Below, one piece after another: positions 61,001 to 64,000 of a stretch of 64,000 nucleotides of DNA; the first letter of the stretch is position 1; the number at the start of each line of letters is the position of its first letter. Position numbers and translations under genes: made by a program. The notes beneath the pieces are model-generated. The model had not been told where the DNA came from. It was given only the letters and a program-made list of their open reading frames with translations, and did no database searches. This stretch comes from Bretschneidera sinensis (Eukaryota; Streptophyta; Magnoliopsida; Brassicales; Akaniaceae), in contig CM043700.1 of NCBI GenBank assembly GCA_023935145.1, forward strand, positions 2,560,501-2,624,500, written 5' to 3'.

Positions 61001-62055
61001 TTGTTTCCCTTGTTTAGATGAAAATTATTGACCAAATGTGCTTTCTTTCTTACATTTTAAAGCCTGAATCAAGCAAGAAGAGGCCTTTGGAGTCTGCTGT
61101 GAAGACACCTGTTGCTGATAAAAAGGCAAAATTCTCTACTCCTCAGAAGACAGGTGACCCCCCTTAATTTGATTTGTATTCTGGCAATGAGGCTTATTTG
61201 TTTATGCATTAACATTATTGTTTGTGGCTTGGGCATTGTTCAATTATTAACAACACCCCTCTAATAAAGAAAGTCATCTGTTAGTCTGTTTATTGGTTAG
61301 GCTAAGTTTTTATCGAGGGAGAAGAGATGGAAAGAGAGGTTAAGAGTACCCTTTCAAATTTTCTCATTAGTTATTTCCTCTACTTTACTCTCTTCAAACT
61401 CGTAGAATTAAAATATTTGTTGTCTCAGGCATTTGGAGGTATAAAGTACCCCTTCCAACCCCACTTTTTTCCTTTTTGACTCCAAAACAAGGAAATTCAT
61501 TTACTTTTCCGTTTCGTTTCTTCTTGTGTCTCCTCATTTCCCCTCAATATGTTTAGGGTTTAGTGTTTACATATATCTCTCCATTTCCTTTCTTCTCGTT
61601 TCTCCTCAGTATGTCAAGGGGTTGATGTTTATTTAATTTTGTACCGTCAACCCAACTAGTGTACTTGTACTTCTCGGGTTTCTTTCCTTTTTTTTCCCCT
61701 CATTCCTGTCAATATTATATAGGGTTAGTGTGTTTAATTTGTTGCATCAACCAATGTATGACAGTAGTACTGGTTTCCCTTTCAGCTAGTGGATGGGTGA
61801 TGTATTTGTAGTTTTGTTTGTTTATATTTTTGCTGAATTATTTTTAAACATGCAGATGGCCAGAAAGGTGGTGTCCATATTGCAACTCCTCATCCTTCAA
61901 AGCAGGCTGGGAAAAAACCGGCCAAAAGTGAGCAGACAAAGCAACAAACTCCAAAATCAGCAGGCTCACACTCATGCAAGTCATGCAACAGGTCGTTTAC
62001 ATCTGAAACTGGGTTGCAGTCTCATAAAAAGGCCAAACATGGCACTGAAGCATAA
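58053..62055 (+). CDS. HDT: HD2-type histone deacetylase with C2H2 zinc finger, complete
   Basis: Plant-specific nuclear and often nucleolar chromatin repressor; HD2 proteins are associated with histone deacetylation. Exons: 58053-58065, 58958-59028, 59127-59338, 59479-59537, 59630-59829, 60857-60946, 61063-61153 and 61856-62055. All are in phase and give 311 residues. The family motif MEFWGVEV opens the protein. His25 and the Asp near position 70 match the residues proposed as important in Arabidopsis HD2A. A strongly acidic Asp/Glu/Ser segment spans about residues 100-205. A Lys-rich stretch (KKRPLESAVKTP) follows and probably includes a nuclear localisation signal. The C terminus has a C2H2 finger, C-x2-C-x12-H-x4-H (286-307, CKSCNRSFTSETGL). 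The intron after residue 98 appears to be a U12-type AT-AC intron. Which HDT paralogue this is cannot be decided from the sequence alone. Confidence 0.94.
59339..59478 (+). other. Putative U12-type AT-AC intron in the HD2 gene
   Basis: After 'gaagttgaaga' the sequence reads ATATCCTTT, the consensus U12 5' splice site. CTCCTTGAC (59449-59457) matches 8 of 9 positions of the U12 branch-point consensus TTCCTTRAC. The intron ends in 'ttttccccac', an AC terminus. Removing 140 bp exactly restores the frame: VEVE/GA + T/EYSD continues into the acidic region. Reading through instead meets a stop at 59366. No GT-AG pair nearby gives a comparable result. The branch A lies about 22 nt before the 3' end, a little longer than usual. 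Confidence 0.8.
60391..60627. repeat. ~123-bp tandem duplication in an HD2 intron
   Basis: Two adjacent copies start with 'agctacaagtctgaagctat' (60391) and 'agctgcaagtctgaagctat' (60514). Both continue through 'tttctttttcagttgtaatt' to 'tttctttgatgtctct'. They lie in the intron between exons 59630-59829 and 60857-60946. Confidence 0.85.
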
Positions 62056-62430
62056 AGGGCTCAGTATAGTCTGATAGCTCTCTGCTTGAATTTTGGTTAC
62101 GTTGGTGATTAGATTTTTGTTCCAAGGAAAAAGAACTATCTAGGTTTAAGTAGATGTTAACGGAGAGATTAGTCTAGTATTGTTTGATGTTATCTGCTTT
62201 GTTATCTGGGATATGGTAAGGTCTGTTAATGTTGGATGTTCTGTTATAAAGTTTTCTTGACTTGAAATTGCGATGGTTGATTTGCGGAGTCAATGGAAAC
62301 TTAAATATAATTAGTCCCTTTTTTCAGCCGCAAGGTTGAGTAATTAAGTTGATGGATGTGGTTATGTTTTTTGAAGTAGAAGGTATTGCATAGATCCTAC
62401 CTGTTGCATTCGGGGCAGTGTTGTTTTTAA
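62056..62430 (+). other. 3' flank of the HD2 gene
   Basis: The sequence after the stop codon is T-rich and has near-upstream element-like 'aataat' and 'taataa' phrases. It very likely includes the HD2 3' UTR and polyadenylation region. No other gene is visible in it. Confidence 0.5.
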
Positions 62431-64000
62431 CAGCCTATACTTTTGCTGGTAGCTTTCTCCAGCCTCAAGGGCCTAGAGAGCTTCTCATCCTCTAACCTAG
62501 CCGATACGAGTGCCCTTTTGGCTTCCTGGCCTTTGATTAGAATCTTCCATCTCTTAGCCACGCTGAAATTACAGCTACGCAGGAGATTTTTTAAGCAGGT
62601 TGTGAGACCTAGGAAATATAAGTTCATGTTTGATAAATTATCACCCCTTTTTAATGCGTTTCTTCTTCCTTCGGGTTTGAAGGAGGAAGAGCGCAGTCGG
62701 GCACTTGCTTTTGCCATTGTGCAACCTTACGTCAATTCCTGCATTGACTTGTATCATTGTATGTCTTTCATGAGTTGCAGGTTTCTTGACTACAAACAGT
62801 GAACAATTTGGTCGACCAACTGTGGAGATAAATAAATAACGTAATTCATTAGCCAATTGTGATATTTAATTAAGGTGACGGGATGGGCAAAATATTAAAT
62901 ATGGTAATTATGTTACAATTAAATATTTAAGTTTGACCTGAATTTACAAATTTAATTTTATGAGTTTTTCTAACTTATGTTTTAAGGGTAGAGGTTAAAA
63001 AGTACTTTTTAAAATGATATTTAAAGCTATTAAAAACGAGTTATTTATTGGTACTTAACTTATGTTCTAAAAGTAAGTAATATAGAAGGGTATATTGAAA
63101 ATATCATTTAAACTTGAATGTAATTTAAAGTCTTAATGGCACATCGTCAAAAAAAATGGTTAATTAATCGAACGAGATTTCTCTTAACTTCATTTATTTA
63201 AAACTAACATTTCTCTTAGAAAACTGAATTCTTGAAAAAAAACAATCCGATTAGAATCACAAAAAAAATAAAAACGATTGAAAAGCGGAAAAGATAAGAA
63301 GAATAGAAAAAATCAAATAAGAGAGACAAAGAAAGTGGAAAAGTTAAGTTTAAATGAAATAGTACGAGAGAAAAACATAATAGAAATATGCGAAAAATTA
63401 AAATCAATTGAATTACATATATAATTTTATTTAAATATTAAATTTGTATATTTAAATAAAAATTTAAGGGACATTTTGATGACTGATTTACTAATATTGA
63501 TAAGAAGCAGAGGGAAGTCTACTTTCTCCCTCCAGTCAATTACTTGCACTCAGGAAGATTTTGAACGCAAATCAAACTAAAATGTCTTAGATTGTCTCCG
63601 TCTTTCCTTGTGAGAAGTGAGATAGTTTGTTCAACTTGCTGAGGAGGGAAATTTGATTTAGAAGACAATTAACAAATAGAAATCAGGAGCCACTCCATTG
63701 ATTGTGTTGGCATTAACAGTCCCTTTAAAAAAATGTTAGGGTGCGATGTAATACTTTCCCTTTCTTCTGTCCCTTAATTTCTAAGGTGAACAAAATTCGA
63801 CCCCTTGGTTTGTGCCATGATGAGTGGCACTAGCTGGCACCCACATCTTCATTCAATTACGAGGAGGCTAAAACAACCAAAATTTGCACCACCTAAGACT
63901 CGGATTGCTAACAGCAGTGGCAACGCTCCCAGTAACCCAGAGAAAAACTTGGAACATCATTGGACAAGAGCATACGAGTAGGGCAAACAAACCCAGAGCA
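62431..64000. other. Right-edge intergenic DNA with an unidentified open frame
   Basis: A plus-strand frame of 119 codons (62443-62802) and an opposite frame of 96 codons (62717-62427) occupy a less AT-rich island. Neither resembles a family I recognise. From 62830 to 63480 the DNA is AT-rich. The last 200 bp (63800-64000) is again more balanced and may belong to a gene that continues beyond the window; I cannot assign it. Confidence 0.35.

Overview
This window is nuclear DNA from a flowering plant, most likely a woody eudicot. It is AT-rich, its genes are split into many short exons with GT-AG introns, and it carries LTR retrotransposons, LINEs, Mutator-like elements and MITEs. The species cannot be fixed from the sequence alone. 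I rebuilt exon models by hand by matching splice sites and reading phase and comparing with known plant families. Every coding intron keeps the frame.

Three genes are intact. (1) On the minus strand, 18300 down to 6138, is a ROS1/DEMETER-class 5-methylcytosine DNA glycosylase (19 coding exons, 1917 residues). It has the catalytic Lys/Asp pair, a complete 4Fe-4S cluster motif and the plant-specific C-terminal domains. (2) On the minus strand, 57168 down to 48863, is a FACKEL-type sterol C-14 reductase (13 exons, 369 residues, the same length as the Arabidopsis protein). (3) On the plus strand, 58053 to 62055, is an HD2-type histone deacetylase (8 exons, 311 residues) with the N-terminal MEFWG motif, a long acidic middle and a C-terminal C2H2 zinc finger. 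One of its introns appears to be a U12-type AT-AC intron. FACKEL and HD2 are head to head and share an intergenic region of about 0.9 kb.

Region by region: 1-2770 is repeats, including an array of about seven degenerate ~120-bp units and an LTR-like end. 2770-6100 is AT-rich sequence plus a possible spliced noncoding transcript converging on ROS1. 6138-18300 is ROS1; its last intron holds a 5'-truncated LINE and a foldback MITE. 18300-21100 is the ROS1 upstream region with AT-rich repeats. 21100-36550 is a transposon graveyard. It contains a 0.9-kb direct repeat pair around an Athila-like segment, a copia remnant, a DUF4283/zinc-knuckle LINE ORF1 remnant, a Pack-MULE carrying a broken RING-H2 gene fragment, a 699-bp TRIM with intact target-site duplication, and a further MITE. 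36550-42420 is a decayed MULE interrupted by a Ty3/gypsy element with matching LTRs and a perfect TCACC duplication. 42450-43540 is a 550-bp tandem duplication containing a TATA box and a heat-shock-element-like palindrome. 43540-48860 is AT-rich and mostly empty apart from a promoter-like stretch near 46.6-47.0 kb. 48863-62055 is the FACKEL-HD2 pair, and 62056-64000 is their right flank.

ROS1 and HD2 both act on chromatin, but nothing in the sequence links them functionally, and FACKEL belongs to sterol biosynthesis. I found no tRNA, rRNA or CRISPR array. The most unusual observations are the AT-AC intron in the HD2 gene, the transposon-laden ROS1 locus, the Pack-MULE, and the duplicated TATA/HSE unit.
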